DNA of 64,000 bases from Elusimicrobiota bacterium (lineage in GTDB: Bacteria; Elusimicrobiota; Elusimicrobia; Elusimicrobiales; UBA9959): positions 1 to 64,000 of the forward strand of contig DMXM01000029.1 of assembly GCA_003482905.1 (NCBI GenBank), written 5' to 3'. The position numbers and the translations under genes were made by a program. Under the pieces are notes generated by a model, which did not search any database, was not told where the DNA came from, and saw only the letters and a list, made by a program, of their open reading frames with translations. Below are positions 8,824 to 17,032 of this stretch, in pieces. Numbering within the stretch: the first letter of the stretch is position 1; each line of letters starts with the position of its first letter.

Positions 8824-8868
8824 GCACTATAGTGCCTCAATTATAATAAATACGGGCACTACGCGCAA
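8824..8868 (-). promoter_or_regulatory. Promoter and operator-like palindrome of the DUF4143 ATPase gene
   Basis: On the minus strand TTGCGC (8863-8868), a 17-bp spacer and TATAAT (8840-8845) form a good sigma-70-type promoter. A perfect 12-bp palindrome GCACTATAGTGC (8824-8835) lies at the expected start of transcription, 12 bp before the ATG, where a repressor could bind. Autoregulation is inference. Confidence 0.6.
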
Positions 8869-8939
8869 TACGATCCGGATGCTGAAATAAGTGCTGCAAA
8901 GTGTAAACTGCCGGGTTGGAGAGGCTCAGCCTCAACTCC

Positions 8940-8974
8940 CGGAGGTTGAACCTCCAACGGAGGTTCAACCTCCG
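8940..8974 (-). terminator. 16-bp inverted repeat after dut
   Basis: Perfect arms 8940-8955 and 8959-8974 with a 3-nt loop, beginning 5 bp after the dut stop. Each arm is itself nearly palindromic (GGAGGTT-G-AACCTCC), and a related AGGCTCAGCCT copy lies at 8922-8932. It fits a terminator-position hairpin for the nrd/dut transcript but has no strong U-run, so it may equally be a repeat insertion. Confidence 0.55.
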
Positions 8975-8979
8975 TTCCG

Positions 8980-9423
8980 TCAGTGCTTGCCGGTGCTGCC
9001 GAAGCCGCCTTCGCCGCGGGTGGTGGCGGTGAGGTCGGCGGCTTCAACGAAAGCGGCGTATTCCACTTTGTTAAAGACCATCTGGGCGACTTTTTCGCCT
9101 ATTTTAACCTCGTAGGGGAGTTTGGGGTCGAGGTTGATAAGGATGACGCCGACTTCGCCGCGGTAGGGGGCGTCCACGGTGCCGGGGGTGTTGAGGACGG
9201 TGAGGCCGTGCTTGAGGGCGAGGCCGCTCTTGGGGCGCACCTGACCTTCGTAGCCGTGGGGGATGGCCATTTTTATGCCGGTGGGGATGAGGACGCGCTC
9301 GCCGGGCTGAAGTGTGTGGTTGATGGTGGAGTAGAGGTCCAGACCGGCGTCGCCTTCGTGGGCGTAGGCTGGCATTTTTACGTCGGCGTGGAGTTTCTGT
9401 ACGGCTATTTCAAGTTTGCTCAT
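8980..9423 (-). CDS. dut: dUTP diphosphatase (dUTPase)
   Basis: Hydrolyses dUTP to dUMP and pyrophosphate, keeping uracil out of DNA and supplying dTMP synthesis. All five trimeric dUTPase motifs are present in order: HEGDAGLDLYS, RPKSGLALKHG, the uracil-pocket segment around PGTVDAPYRGEVG, GEKVAQMV, and the P-loop-like RGEGGFGSTG at the C-terminus. The length (147 aa) is normal. It lies 4 nt after nrdG, so it is the last gene of a deoxynucleotide operon under NrdR-box control. Confidence 0.96.
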   Translation of the reverse strand: MSKLEIAVQKLHADVKMPAYAHEGDAGLDLYSTINHTLQPGERVLIPTGIKMAIPHGYEGQVRPKSGLALKHGLTVLNTPGTVDAPYRGEVGVILINLDPKLPYEVKIGEKVAQMVFNKVEYAAFVEAADLTATTRGEGGFGSTGKH

Positions 9424-9427
9424 GGTT

Positions 9428-10153
9428 TTATCCTCTTACCTGGGTGTTTGGCAGATGTTTAAGGACCTCTTTATGGATGTCCTGTAAAAGCTGGGGCGGG
9501 GTTTCGGGGAAGGCTTCCAGGCGCGCATCCAGAAGGCCGTTCTTGCGGGGGATGAATTTCTGGACGTAGTATTTGTGGGCCGGGCTGCCGGTGGCGGAGA
9601 CTATCAATTGGGCGGCGGCGGCCATTTCGGGGACGGTGAAAAAAGAAATTGTACTGTCTTCGCGGATAACCGGGGCCACGGTGGTGCGGTATTCGTAGAC
9701 CGGGTACCGGCAGACGAGATTGAGGCTTTCGAGCATGGCGGCCTGGTGGCCTGGTACGCCGGCGGTGGCTGGCCAGAGGGGCTCGGGGCCCTTTACGTCC
9801 ATAGCTATGTAATCTACGAGGCCCTGGGCTAGCAGCTGTGCGAGGACTTTGGGATTGCTGCCGTTGGTGTCGAGCTTTACGGCGAGGTTGCGGGAGCGTA
9901 TTTCTTTTATGAAGGCGATGAGGTCGGGCTGCAGGGTGGGTTCGCCGCCGCAGATGACTACGCCGGTGACCCATTCTTTTACGGTATCGAGGTAATCGAA
10001 GAAACCCTGGTCGCCTATATCTTTGGCGTTGGCGAGCAGCGGCGCGGCGTGGCAATGCGGGCAGAGGTAGTTGCAGCCGGGCGTAAAAGCCACGGCGGCG
10101 ATCCTGCCGGGATAGTCAATAAGGTTAAACCCAAGTGCCGCGCCTATTTTCAT
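9428..10153 (-). CDS. nrdG: Anaerobic ribonucleoside-triphosphate reductase activating protein
   Basis: Radical SAM enzyme that installs the glycyl radical on NrdD. The start is set at the ATG at 10151-10153 (MKIGAALGFNLIDYPG), because family members begin there and the longer reading runs back towards the repeat element. The [4Fe-4S] motif C-NYL-C-PH-C lies near residue 29, with GGEPTLQ as the SAM-contact motif and a DVKGPE segment later. The protein is about 241 residues, like the longer NrdG2-type activases. No clear ribosome-binding site is visible before the start. It is followed by dut after 4 nt and separated from nrdD by a hairpin and a palindromic element, so it may be transcribed less than nrdD. 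Confidence 0.9.
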   Translation of the reverse strand: MKIGAALGFNLIDYPGRIAAVAFTPGCNYLCPHCHAAPLLANAKDIGDQGFFDYLDTVKEWVTGVVICGGEPTLQPDLIAFIKEIRSRNLAVKLDTNGSNPKVLAQLLAQGLVDYIAMDVKGPEPLWPATAGVPGHQAAMLESLNLVCRYPVYEYRTTVAPVIREDSTISFFTVPEMAAAAQLIVSATGSPAHKYYVQKFIPRKNGLLDARLEAFPETPPQLLQDIHKEVLKHLPNTQVRG

Positions 10154-10237
10154 ATTTTTACTTAATTGAGAACGCAAGATGCGAAGTCGGGGGTCGCCAC
10201 CCATCCATTATTTACCGAGCCGCCTCCAGGCGGACGA

Positions 10238-10378
10238 CGATGGGACCGGGTTATCAAAACCGTGTCGGGGTGGAGCGAAGCGACACAATTTGCCCGACGC
10301 TTGCGTAAGCGCGGAGGCCGAGACGCGGAAGCGCGCGCACGGTGTGCGCGACGCTGTTTTTGCGTTCCGGTCCCATCG
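10238..10378. repeat. Palindromic intergenic element, copy A
   Basis: The terminal 12-bp arms 10238-10249 and 10367-10378 are exact reverse complements. Inside are a CAAAA/TTTTG pairing, a GTGTCG/CGACAC hairpin, a CTTGCGTAAG hairpin and a 7-bp CGCGCAC/GTGCGCG hairpin. The 41 nt at 10331-10371 match 31380-31420 (copy B) with one difference. It sits between nrdD and nrdG. It could be an ERIC-like dispersed element or a structured RNA in the transcript. Confidence 0.8.
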
Positions 10379-10430
10379 GCGCCCGCCTACCAATCTCTCC
10401 CGGATATAAAAAGACCTTTGCTTGTAATAA

Positions 10431-10458
10431 CGGCGGCGCCTGGACTTAGGCGCCGCCG
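10431..10458 (-). terminator. GC-rich hairpin just after nrdD
   Basis: The 11-bp arms 10431-10441 and 10448-10458 (CGGCGGCGCCT and its complement) with a 6-nt loop start 17 bp after the nrdD stop. On the minus strand TTATT follows, a poor U-tract, so partial termination or an mRNA-stabilising 3' hairpin is more likely than full termination. Confidence 0.55.
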
Positions 10459-10475
10459 CTTATTTTGGTGCCTGC

Positions 10476-13400
10476 TTATTTTACGGCGTAGGCGCCTTCT
10501 ATCATTTTGAAGTATTCCACTTCTTTGCGGTGCACGGGCTTGCCGCGTTTGTACTCCAGTTCGTAGCGGGTGGCGGTGCCGTTATTTTTTATAAGAACGG
10601 TGGGGATGGGGTCCAGGGGGACGTTCCAGCGGGCGGCCACCATGCGGGCATCCTGGGTGGTGAGGTCGTGGAACTCCACAGGGATCTCCATACCCTTTTC
10701 CTTGAGGGCTTTGGTGAGGCTCACTTTGGCTTCTTCACACATGCCGCAGCCGGCTTTGCCGAACACCATTACTTTCTTGGAGGAATCCTTCTCGTGCAGC
10801 CAGCTCACTTTGGGGCTGAAGTCGGCGTAGTGGTGCGCCACGGCTTCGCGTGCCTTGCTGATTTCAAGCTGCGAATCGTTCCAGCCGGAGAGGTTGGAGA
10901 AGTAGCCCACTATCTTGGTGCGCTTGGTCATGTCCTCGCTGCCGCAGCGCAGGCACTTGTCCTTGAAGCCGAAGTAGTTGGTGTGGCAATTGTTGCAGTG
11001 CGTGAACTCCGGCGACACGGTCAACTGCGAGGCGCGCGTGTTGCGGTAGGTTTTCTCTACCAGCTCGCCTATGGACGCCGGCGGGATCTGGGACTCGCCG
11101 CAGTACACGTGGATGATGGAGCCGGACTCTATCATGTCGTGGAACTTGCTCTGCAGCTCTATGCGGTCCAGGATGGAGACGTTGGCGCCTGGGTTCAGGT
11201 GCACGGAATTGGTGTAGTAAGGGGCTTTCTTCAGGTCGCCCTTTATCACTTTCTTGGCCTCGGGGAAGCGGGCCATGTCGCCCTTGGCCAGCTTCTGCGT
11301 GGCCGATTCCGCCGGGGTCTCTTCCAGGGTTATCTTCAGGCCGTACAGCGCGCGCATGGCGTTGATGGTCTGGTGCATGTGGTCGATAACCTGCAGGCCG
11401 GTCTCGTAGGCGTCCTTGCTCTCGTGGAGCTCTTTGCCGGTAAGGTACTGCACCACTTCGTTAAGGCCGATAAGGCCCATTATGTAGGTGGCCTTCTCGA
11501 GGTTAACGTAGGGCGTGCCGTCGTCGGAGGGGATGCCCAGCGAGCGCAGCGGGCTGCCGTCGGTGTCCAGCAGTGTCTGCGTGTAGGCCTTCTTCTGCAG
11601 GTGGGCCTTAACGGCCAGGTCTATGGCCTTGTCTATCTGGTCCAGCGTGCCCTTGAGGGTTTTGCCCTTGAAGGCGGCCTGCGGCAGGTTGATGGTGACG
11701 TTCTGGAAACCCGTGAAGCGGATGTTCTCCGGGTGCTTTAAGAGGTAAGGGTCGGTGACCTTTTCCTTAAGGCGGCAGCACTGGGCCAGGGTGGCGCCGG
11801 CGCCGTCGCGGTCGAACATGAAGTAGGTGGAACCGTTCTTGGTGGCCAGGCGGCAGCCGTAGTCGAACACTTCGCGCTCGTCGGGATTCTCAAGGGCTTC
11901 CTTGCTTACGTGCAGGTCGCACTTGGGGAAGGCGAACTGGATGCCGTACTTGTCGCCGTCCTCCCAGACTTTCATAAGCTCTATGGCGAATTCCTGCGCG
12001 GTCTTCACCATGCGGGGGTCGCCGTAGGTGATGAACTTCCGGCCACCCTCGGGGTGGACCACGTCGCCGTTGCGGCTATCGCCCTCGGCGCCTTTATAGC
12101 GGGGCGCCTCGTCGACCAGCTCCACATTGCCGGCCTTGTCCTCCAGCATATATTTGCCGCCGGGGCCCATGGCGGGCACGTTGTGCATATACTGCGGCAC
12201 GCCGGTGTGCATGTTGAAGTCTATGAACAGCGTCTGGCCGCCGCGGCTGAAGGCGTTCTGGCTGGCGGAGAAGATGAGGTTCTGCGCTATCTGGCGCATT
12301 TCTTTGCGGGACAGCTTGTTGAGAGTGCGCACTTCGCCGGTCTTCTTGAAGTAGGGGACCTCGGTGCCGTCGGAGTAGCTGACGGTGCCGGCCTCCACCA
12401 TGGCCTCAAGGGTGTCTTTCTTTATCCTTACGGTCTTGCCTTCCAGTTCGCCTTCCACCAGCACTTCGGGGGTGTTGAGCATGGGGGCGTAGAGGATGTT
12501 GAGGAAGCCGAAGCCGAGGGCCCCGGCGTACCGGCTCTGCATGGAGGCCAGGAAGGTCTGGATGTGGCCGTTAAGCACCATGGCGGACTTGGCCGGCTGG
12601 GACTTGTTCTGCAGGTTGGACACTATTTTATCCAGGCCGTATTTCTTGATGTATTCGATAGAGTGGCTGGAACAGTACACGCGCTGGGGGTAGCCCAGGT
12701 CGTGGATGTGGATGGTGCCGCTGTTGTGCGCCTCGGCGATCTCGTCGGAGAACACCTTGCGCAGGTTGAACTGCTTCAGCACGTATTCGGCTATACCGAG
12801 GTTGACGGCCTCGGGGTTGTTGGAGGTGATGTTGGAATTCTCCTTGCTGCTGCCGAACACCAGGGAGTCTATGGTGGACAGCGGCATGGCAAGCGCCGAG
12901 TTCTTGAGCGGGATGCCCATCATGGACAGATGCGCCTCCGAAATGCGGCGCAGGAACTGGGTGTCGAAGCTCTTGGTGCCGTATTTTTCGGAAAGCTCGT
13001 AGGCGTCGTTCTCGGTCTCTTTGGCTATCATGTCGGCCAGGTCGCGGGTCAGCTGGTATTCTTTTTCCAGGGCGTCGGCCAGCCTTTTGCGGTCGAAGGC
13101 CTCTATGGTCTCGTTGGTGATGCTGGCCACCAGCAGCATCTGGTCGGTGATGTCGGCCTTGCCGGCCTTCTTCTTGACGGTGAGGCCGCTGCGGCGCACG
13201 CGGGAACGGTCCAGGGAGTAGGACTCGAATTTGTCGGCGGTGCGGTCGAAGCCCTTTTCGCGCAGGACTTCCACGCAGACGGCGTTAGAATCGTCCACGG
13301 TCGCCACCTTGTTCTCGGACGGAGGAAATTTTTTATAAAGGCGCACGGCCACTTCGTTGGCCACGTCCACGGCCTTGCCCTCGTCGCGGCCGCCCAGGGT

Positions 13401-13496
13401 ATAGGCCGCCTTGTAGATGGCGGTCTTTATCTTCTCCAGGCTGAAAGGCGCCACTTTGCCGTCACGCTTCTTTATAACTTTCGGAAATTCGTTCAT
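10476..13496 (-). CDS. nrdD: Anaerobic (class III) ribonucleoside-triphosphate reductase with C-terminal glutaredoxin-like domain
   Basis: Makes deoxynucleotides under anoxic conditions using a glycyl radical. The 1,006-residue protein has an N-terminal ATP-cone (about 1-95), the long barrel domain, a zinc site CNNC...CLRC (about 835-855) and the radical region RTKIVGYFSN near residue 863, where Gly of V-G-Y is the radical residue. Beyond the usual end it continues for about 120 residues with a thioredoxin-fold segment containing C-G-M-C (near residue 915) and a cis-Pro-like DPIPTVLI. This resembles NrdH/glutaredoxin and suggests a built-in electron donor, in keeping with the thioredoxin-using NrdD subgroup rather than the formate-using one. 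It lies 23 nt after nrdR. Confidence 0.93.
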   Translation of the reverse strand: MNEFPKVIKKRDGKVAPFSLEKIKTAIYKAAYTLGGRDEGKAVDVANEVAVRLYKKFPPSENKVATVDDSNAVCVEVLREKGFDRTADKFESYSLDRSRVRRSGLTVKKKAGKADITDQMLLVASITNETIEAFDRKRLADALEKEYQLTRDLADMIAKETENDAYELSEKYGTKSFDTQFLRRISEAHLSMMGIPLKNSALAMPLSTIDSLVFGSSKENSNITSNNPEAVNLGIAEYVLKQFNLRKVFSDEIAEAHNSGTIHIHDLGYPQRVYCSSHSIEYIKKYGLDKIVSNLQNKSQPAKSAMVLNGHIQTFLASMQSRYAGALGFGFLNILYAPMLNTPEVLVEGELEGKTVRIKKDTLEAMVEAGTVSYSDGTEVPYFKKTGEVRTLNKLSRKEMRQIAQNLIFSASQNAFSRGGQTLFIDFNMHTGVPQYMHNVPAMGPGGKYMLEDKAGNVELVDEAPRYKGAEGDSRNGDVVHPEGGRKFITYGDPRMVKTAQEFAIELMKVWEDGDKYGIQFAFPKCDLHVSKEALENPDEREVFDYGCRLATKNGSTYFMFDRDGAGATLAQCCRLKEKVTDPYLLKHPENIRFTGFQNVTINLPQAAFKGKTLKGTLDQIDKAIDLAVKAHLQKKAYTQTLLDTDGSPLRSLGIPSDDGTPYVNLEKATYIMGLIGLNEVVQYLTGKELHESKDAYETGLQVIDHMHQTINAMRALYGLKITLEETPAESATQKLAKGDMARFPEAKKVIKGDLKKAPYYTNSVHLNPGANVSILDRIELQSKFHDMIESGSIIHVYCGESQIPPASIGELVEKTYRNTRASQLTVSPEFTHCNNCHTNYFGFKDKCLRCGSEDMTKRTKIVGYFSNLSGWNDSQLEISKAREAVAHHYADFSPKVSWLHEKDSSKKVMVFGKAGCGMCEEAKVSLTKALKEKGMEIPVEFHDLTTQDARMVAARWNVPLDPIPTVLIKNNGTATRYELEYKRGKPVHRKEVEYFKMIEGAYAVK

Positions 13497-13519
13497 TTTG
13501 TGTCTTATCCCCTCTTAAT

Positions 13520-13969
13520 CTATTTTTTAATTGATTTGATCTCTTTTTCAAAATCGGTGACATCTTCGAAGTCTTTGTATATCGACGCGAACCTTATATA
13601 AGCGACCTTGTCGAGCTTCTTGAGTTTTTTGGCCACCAGCTCCCCTATTACGCCGCTGGGGATCTCGCTTTTGTCCTCGTTTCTCAGGCTGCTCTCTATT
13701 TCCCTGCCCGCCTCCTCCATTTTTTCCACGCTGACATCCCGCTTCTGGCAGGATTTGGTGATGCCGCTCATCAGTTTCTCGTACAGGAAGCTCTCGCGCC
13801 GGCCGTCCTTCTTTATAACTACCAGCGGATGGGCCTCAATGCGCTCGTAGGTGGTGAACCTTTTTTCGCACTTTTCGCATTCGCGCCGGCGCCTTATTTC
13901 AAAAGCTTCGGACGAGTCGCGGCTGTCGGTGACTTTGGTGTCTTCCGCTCCGCAAAATGGGCATTTCAT
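13520..13969 (-). CDS. nrdR: Transcriptional repressor NrdR
   Basis: Nucleotide-sensing repressor of ribonucleotide reductase genes. The N-terminal zinc ribbon MKCPFCGAEDTKV...CEKCEKRF has four Cys, and the following ATP-cone (about 49-139) begins VIKKDGRRE and contains the family's R-x-S-F-L/Y-E-K stretch. At 149 residues it has normal length. It is the first gene of the nrdR-nrdD-nrdG-dut set, and two NrdR-box-like sites lie upstream, so autorepression is expected. Confidence 0.96.
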   Translation of the reverse strand: MKCPFCGAEDTKVTDSRDSSEAFEIRRRRECEKCEKRFTTYERIEAHPLVVIKKDGRRESFLYEKLMSGITKSCQKRDVSVEKMEEAGREIESSLRNEDKSEIPSGVIGELVAKKLKKLDKVAYIRFASIYKDFEDVTDFEKEIKSIKK

Positions 13970-14022
13970 CGTTAGTGTCCTGTCCAGCGAGAGCCGAAAG
14001 GCCCTCCTGCCACGGCGCCTTT

Positions 14023-14096
14023 ACTATACTATGCTCGGCAACCGGCAAACCACTATAAGTTGTGTCTCAGACCTACCCCACCACTATTAGTAGTAC
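14023..14096 (-). promoter_or_regulatory. Tandem NrdR boxes and -10 of the nrd operon
   Basis: CCACTATAAGTTGTGT (14050-14065) and CCACTATTAGTAGTAC (14081-14096) resemble the NrdR box ACACwATATAtwGTGT. Their starts are 31 bp apart, about three helical turns, as in known NrdR operators. A minus-strand TATAGT (14023-14028) about 54 bp before the nrdR start is the likely -10, so a bound repressor would cover the -35 region. Confidence 0.75.
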
Positions 14097-14383
14097 CGGC
14101 ATATTTTACACCATAAGCCGTTTTAAGCGCAAATTTTAGACTGTTCTTCATTGGTAAGATTTTTCTTGACATAAAATTAAATAATTCCGCGCGCATATTT
14201 TAACGGAGTTGGAAGCGTATTTTTCAGCGCTGACCGCCTGTAACTTTGGTCAAATGTGTCCTAACGGCGATGGCCAAACGGGGCCGGGCGCGCTACACTC
14301 TATTGTGGCAGCGCTGGCCCCGGGTCATTATTCATCTATTATCCCGGGAATGGTCTGCCAGACTGCCCAATGGAGGTAGTAAA
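14097..14383 (+). promoter_or_regulatory. Pilin upstream region
   Basis: The 287 bp between the NrdR boxes and the pilin ATG hold no convincing gene. TTGTGG (14303-14308), 17 bp, CATTAT (14326-14331) is a possible promoter. TTGACA at 14166-14171 has no matching -10 at normal spacing. The ribosome-binding site GGAGG is at 14373-14377. An upstream in-frame ATG at 14246 lacks pilin features and is not used here. Confidence 0.35.
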
Positions 14384-14875
14384 ATGAAAACGGTAAGAAA
14401 GGGGTTCACCCTGATAGAGCTGATGATAGTGGTGGCGATCATAGGTATCCTGGCTGCGATAGCGATACCGAAGTTCGCGGACCTCATCAACAAGTCGAAA
14501 GAAGGCGCCACCAAGGGCGCGCTTTCGTCGGTGAGGAGCGCGCTGCAGGTGTACTACGGCGACAACGAGGGCTGGTTCCCGACGGACAGCCTGGGAATAC
14601 TGACGGCCAACGCCAAGTACATAAACGAAATACCGGTGGCTAAACTGCCTACCACCGGGCACGCCGACGACAGGACCGTGAACGTGAACAACTCGAGCAC
14701 CACGTACGAGGCCGGGGCGGCCGCGGAAACGGCCATCGGCACCGGCGGCGGCGGCTGGGCTTACTTCAACAGCCCGGTGCATTCCTCGGTGTGGGGCACG
14801 TTCGTGGCGAACTGCATCCACGAAGACATAAAAGGCCAGGGCATACCAGCAATCACCCCCTGGTCTACCTTCTAA
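14384..14875 (+). CDS. Type IV pilin / type II pseudopilin-like major subunit
   Basis: The start at 14384 has GGAGG upstream and gives a class III leader MKTVRKG cleaved before F in G|FTLIELMIVVAIIGIL; Glu5 of the mature protein is present. The N-terminal helix continues to the AIPKFADLINKSKEGATKGALSSVRSAL stretch (in two parts, typical of PilA/GspG), followed by a small C-terminal domain with a Gly-rich loop and an aromatic end (PWSTF). The precursor has 163 residues. It is a single gene with its own terminator at once downstream and no assembly genes nearby, which suits a highly expressed major pilin. Pilus versus secretion pseudopilus cannot be settled from sequence. Confidence 0.9.
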   Translation: MKTVRKGFTLIELMIVVAIIGILAAIAIPKFADLINKSKEGATKGALSSVRSALQVYYGDNEGWFPTDSLGILTANAKYINEIPVAKLPTTGHADDRTVNVNNSSTTYEAGAAAETAIGTGGGGWAYFNSPVHSSVWGTFVANCIHEDIKGQGIPAITPWSTF

Positions 14876-14892
14876 AGGAAGAAGGAGCCAAT

Positions 14893-14927
14893 AAAAACCC
14901 CGCGTCGCAAGCGCGGGGTTTTTTATT
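14893..14927 (+). terminator. Intrinsic terminator of the pilin gene
   Basis: A 12-bp stem AAAAACCCCGCG/CGCGGGGTTTTT (14893-14904 and 14912-14923, loop 7 nt) runs into TTTTTTATTTTA, 17 bp after the pilin stop. It is also A-rich on the other side, so it could act in both directions for recG. Confidence 0.92.
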
Positions 14928-14934
14928 TTACCGT

Positions 14935-14956
14935 AAAAAGTAGCCTGTCCCCCTTT
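14935..14956. repeat. Solo copy of the AAAAAGTAGCCTGTCCCC motif
   Basis: The sequence AAAAAGTAGCCTGTCCCC, followed by CCTTTT, abuts the recG stop. The same motif forms both arms of the inverted pair at 17819-17917, so this is a single half-element of that family. Confidence 0.75.
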
Positions 14957-17032
14957 TCAGGAAAGGTCTATTAGGTTCCAGCGGGCGGCGTAGAGGGCGT
15001 GGAGTTTGTGGCGCAGGGGGGCGTTTTCTTTTTTTGTCAGGTCGGGGTCGGCGGCCAGCAGGGCTTCACGGTCTTCTATGGCTATATCCAGTATGTCTTT
15101 GTCGCGGGACATGTCGGCCATATTAAGGTCCATGTCGCCGTGCTGGCGCAGGCCCAGGATCTCCCCGGCGCCCCTTATATATATATCCTTTTCGCTGAGC
15201 TCGAAACCGTTGGAGGTCTGTACCATGGCCCGCAGCCGGTCGGCCGAGTCCCCCGCCCGCGCGTGGGCCACCAGCAGGCAGCGCGAATCCCATTTACCGC
15301 GCCCCACGCGCCCGCGCAGCTGGTGAAGGCTGGCCAGACCGAAGCGCTCGGCGTTGTTTATCACCATCAGCGTGGCGTTGGCCACGTCTATCCCCACCTC
15401 TATGACCTGCGTGGCCACCAGCACGTCTACGCGGCCGGCCGCGAAATCCTCCATCACCAGTTTTTTTTCTTCGCCGGGCATGCGCCCGTGCAGCATGGCC
15501 ACCTTGCGGCCCTTGAAATATACCCGAAGCCGCTCGAATTCCACTTTAACGGACTTCATATCCGCGGCCAGCGTATCTTCTATGACCGGGTAAACTATAT
15601 AGACCTGCCGGCCTTTGGCCACTTCGTCCGCCGCCGCCAGCAAAGCTATGTCCTCGGTGGCCTCGGTGGTCTTCACCGGCCGCCGGCCCGGCGGCATTTC
15701 CTTTATTACGGACAGGTCCAGGTCCCCGTAAAGCGCCAGGAAAAGGGTGCGGGGGATGGGCGTGGCCGTCATTATGAGCATATCGGCCTTGTCGCCTTTG
15801 GCCCGCAGGGCGGCGCGCTGGCGCACCCCGAAGCGGTGCTGCTCGTCCACCACCACCAGGCGGAGGTTCTTGAATTCAACCCCGTCGCTGATAACGGCGT
15901 GGGTGCCTATGAGAATGTCTATTTTCCCCCCGGCCAGATCGGCCAGGATCTTTTTCCTCTCGGCGGCCTTCAGGCGACCGGTCAGCAGGGCGAAACGCAC
16001 CCCCAGACCGCCCAGGAATTTACCGAAAGTGATGAAATGCTGCTCGGCCAATATCTCGGTAGGCGCGGCGAACACGCTCTGGCCGCCGTTCTCGGCCGCC
16101 AGCAGCATGGCCGAGAGCGCCACCACGGTCTTGCCCGAGCCCACGTCCCCCTCCAGCAGGCGGCCCATGGGCGTGAGGGCCTGCATGTCGGCGAAGATCT
16201 CGTTTATGGCGTGCGCCTGCGCGGAGGTCAACTGAAAACCCAGGCGCTCGCGGAAGGGGGTCAGCAGGTTCTTCTTAATTTCATAGGTGAAGCCCTTGCG
16301 CACGGAGCGGGTCTGACGCTTTTTTATAGCCCAGGCCAGCGCCATAAGCAGCAGTTCCTCATAGATAAACCGGCGGCGGGCCTGCATCAGCTCGAAATTA
16401 TTCTCAGGGAAATGTATGGCCCGGGCGGCCAGGTCCCGCGCTATAAGACGGCGCCTCATTGCCAGGGCGGGCGGCAGAAAATCCGCCGCGGCCTCGGCGC
16501 CGGCCTGGACGGCCTGGTAGACGGCCTCGCGCATGAACCTGGCGGTGAGGCCCTCGGTAAGCGGGTAGACCGGCACTATGCGGCCCACATGCGTCTTCAG
16601 CGCGGGGGCGTCCGAGTCCAGGTAGTATTCATCAGCGCGCAGGCGGCTCAGGAACAGCGGGTCTTCGGGCGTACCGGTGATCCACACCACCTGGCCGGGC
16701 TTAAGGTCATTGCGCAGCAGCGCGAACACGTCGAAACGCGGGCTGTGGCGCTTAAAAAAGCTGGCCTCGGCCTCCCCGTAGCGGGTTTCCACCACAACCT
16801 TGAAAATGCGCAGGCGGCCGGAGGTGTAGAGGTCGCGGACGGCTTTTATTTTGCCGCGGATGACGGGGGCAGGCTCAAGGAAGGGCGGCGGCGCTTTCTC
16901 CGGCGCCAGGCGACGGTCCTCCCAGGCGCGCGGGAAATAGAACAGCAGATCGTCCAGGGTCTCTATGCCGAGCCTGCCGAATAATTCCGCTTTTTTGGGG
17001 CCCACGCCTTTGAGGAACTGTATGGAAGCCAT
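14957..17032 (-). CDS. recG: ATP-dependent DNA helicase RecG
   Basis: Branch-migration helicase that remodels stalled forks. The start is placed at the ATG 17030-17032 (MASIQFLKGVGPKKAELF), where family members begin with a helix-hairpin-helix; the longer open frame would run through the RNA promoter at 17106-17160. An OB-fold wedge domain (about 55-150) precedes the helicase core with Walker A LEGDVGSGKT, DEQHRFG (DExH box), TATPIPRT, and motifs V/VI around ATQVIEVGIDV and QLRGRVGRG. At about 691 residues the length is normal. It is divergent from the small RNA genes. Confidence 0.95.
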   Translation of the reverse strand: MASIQFLKGVGPKKAELFGRLGIETLDDLLFYFPRAWEDRRLAPEKAPPPFLEPAPVIRGKIKAVRDLYTSGRLRIFKVVVETRYGEAEASFFKRHSPRFDVFALLRNDLKPGQVVWITGTPEDPLFLSRLRADEYYLDSDAPALKTHVGRIVPVYPLTEGLTARFMREAVYQAVQAGAEAAADFLPPALAMRRRLIARDLAARAIHFPENNFELMQARRRFIYEELLLMALAWAIKKRQTRSVRKGFTYEIKKNLLTPFRERLGFQLTSAQAHAINEIFADMQALTPMGRLLEGDVGSGKTVVALSAMLLAAENGGQSVFAAPTEILAEQHFITFGKFLGGLGVRFALLTGRLKAAERKKILADLAGGKIDILIGTHAVISDGVEFKNLRLVVVDEQHRFGVRQRAALRAKGDKADMLIMTATPIPRTLFLALYGDLDLSVIKEMPPGRRPVKTTEATEDIALLAAADEVAKGRQVYIVYPVIEDTLAADMKSVKVEFERLRVYFKGRKVAMLHGRMPGEEKKLVMEDFAAGRVDVLVATQVIEVGIDVANATLMVINNAERFGLASLHQLRGRVGRGKWDSRCLLVAHARAGDSADRLRAMVQTSNGFELSEKDIYIRGAGEILGLRQHGDMDLNMADMSRDKDILDIAIEDREALLAADPDLTKKENAPLRHKLHALYAARWNLIDLS

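Noticed and set aside
10179..10409. A small protein gene in the palindromic element (RAHGVRDAVFAFR frame)
   Set aside because: The frame is on the strand opposite the surrounding operon, has no ribosome-binding site, and the conserved part coincides with hairpin arms; treated as a repeat.
11910..13601. A 563-residue open frame on the plus strand opposite nrdD
   Set aside because: It is the antisense of a highly conserved gene, rich in His/Gly/Val/Ala from reversed codons, with no family motif and no ribosome-binding site.
14999..16984. A 661-residue open frame opposite recG
   Set aside because: Antisense shadow of recG; the composition is typical of GC-rich reversed frames.
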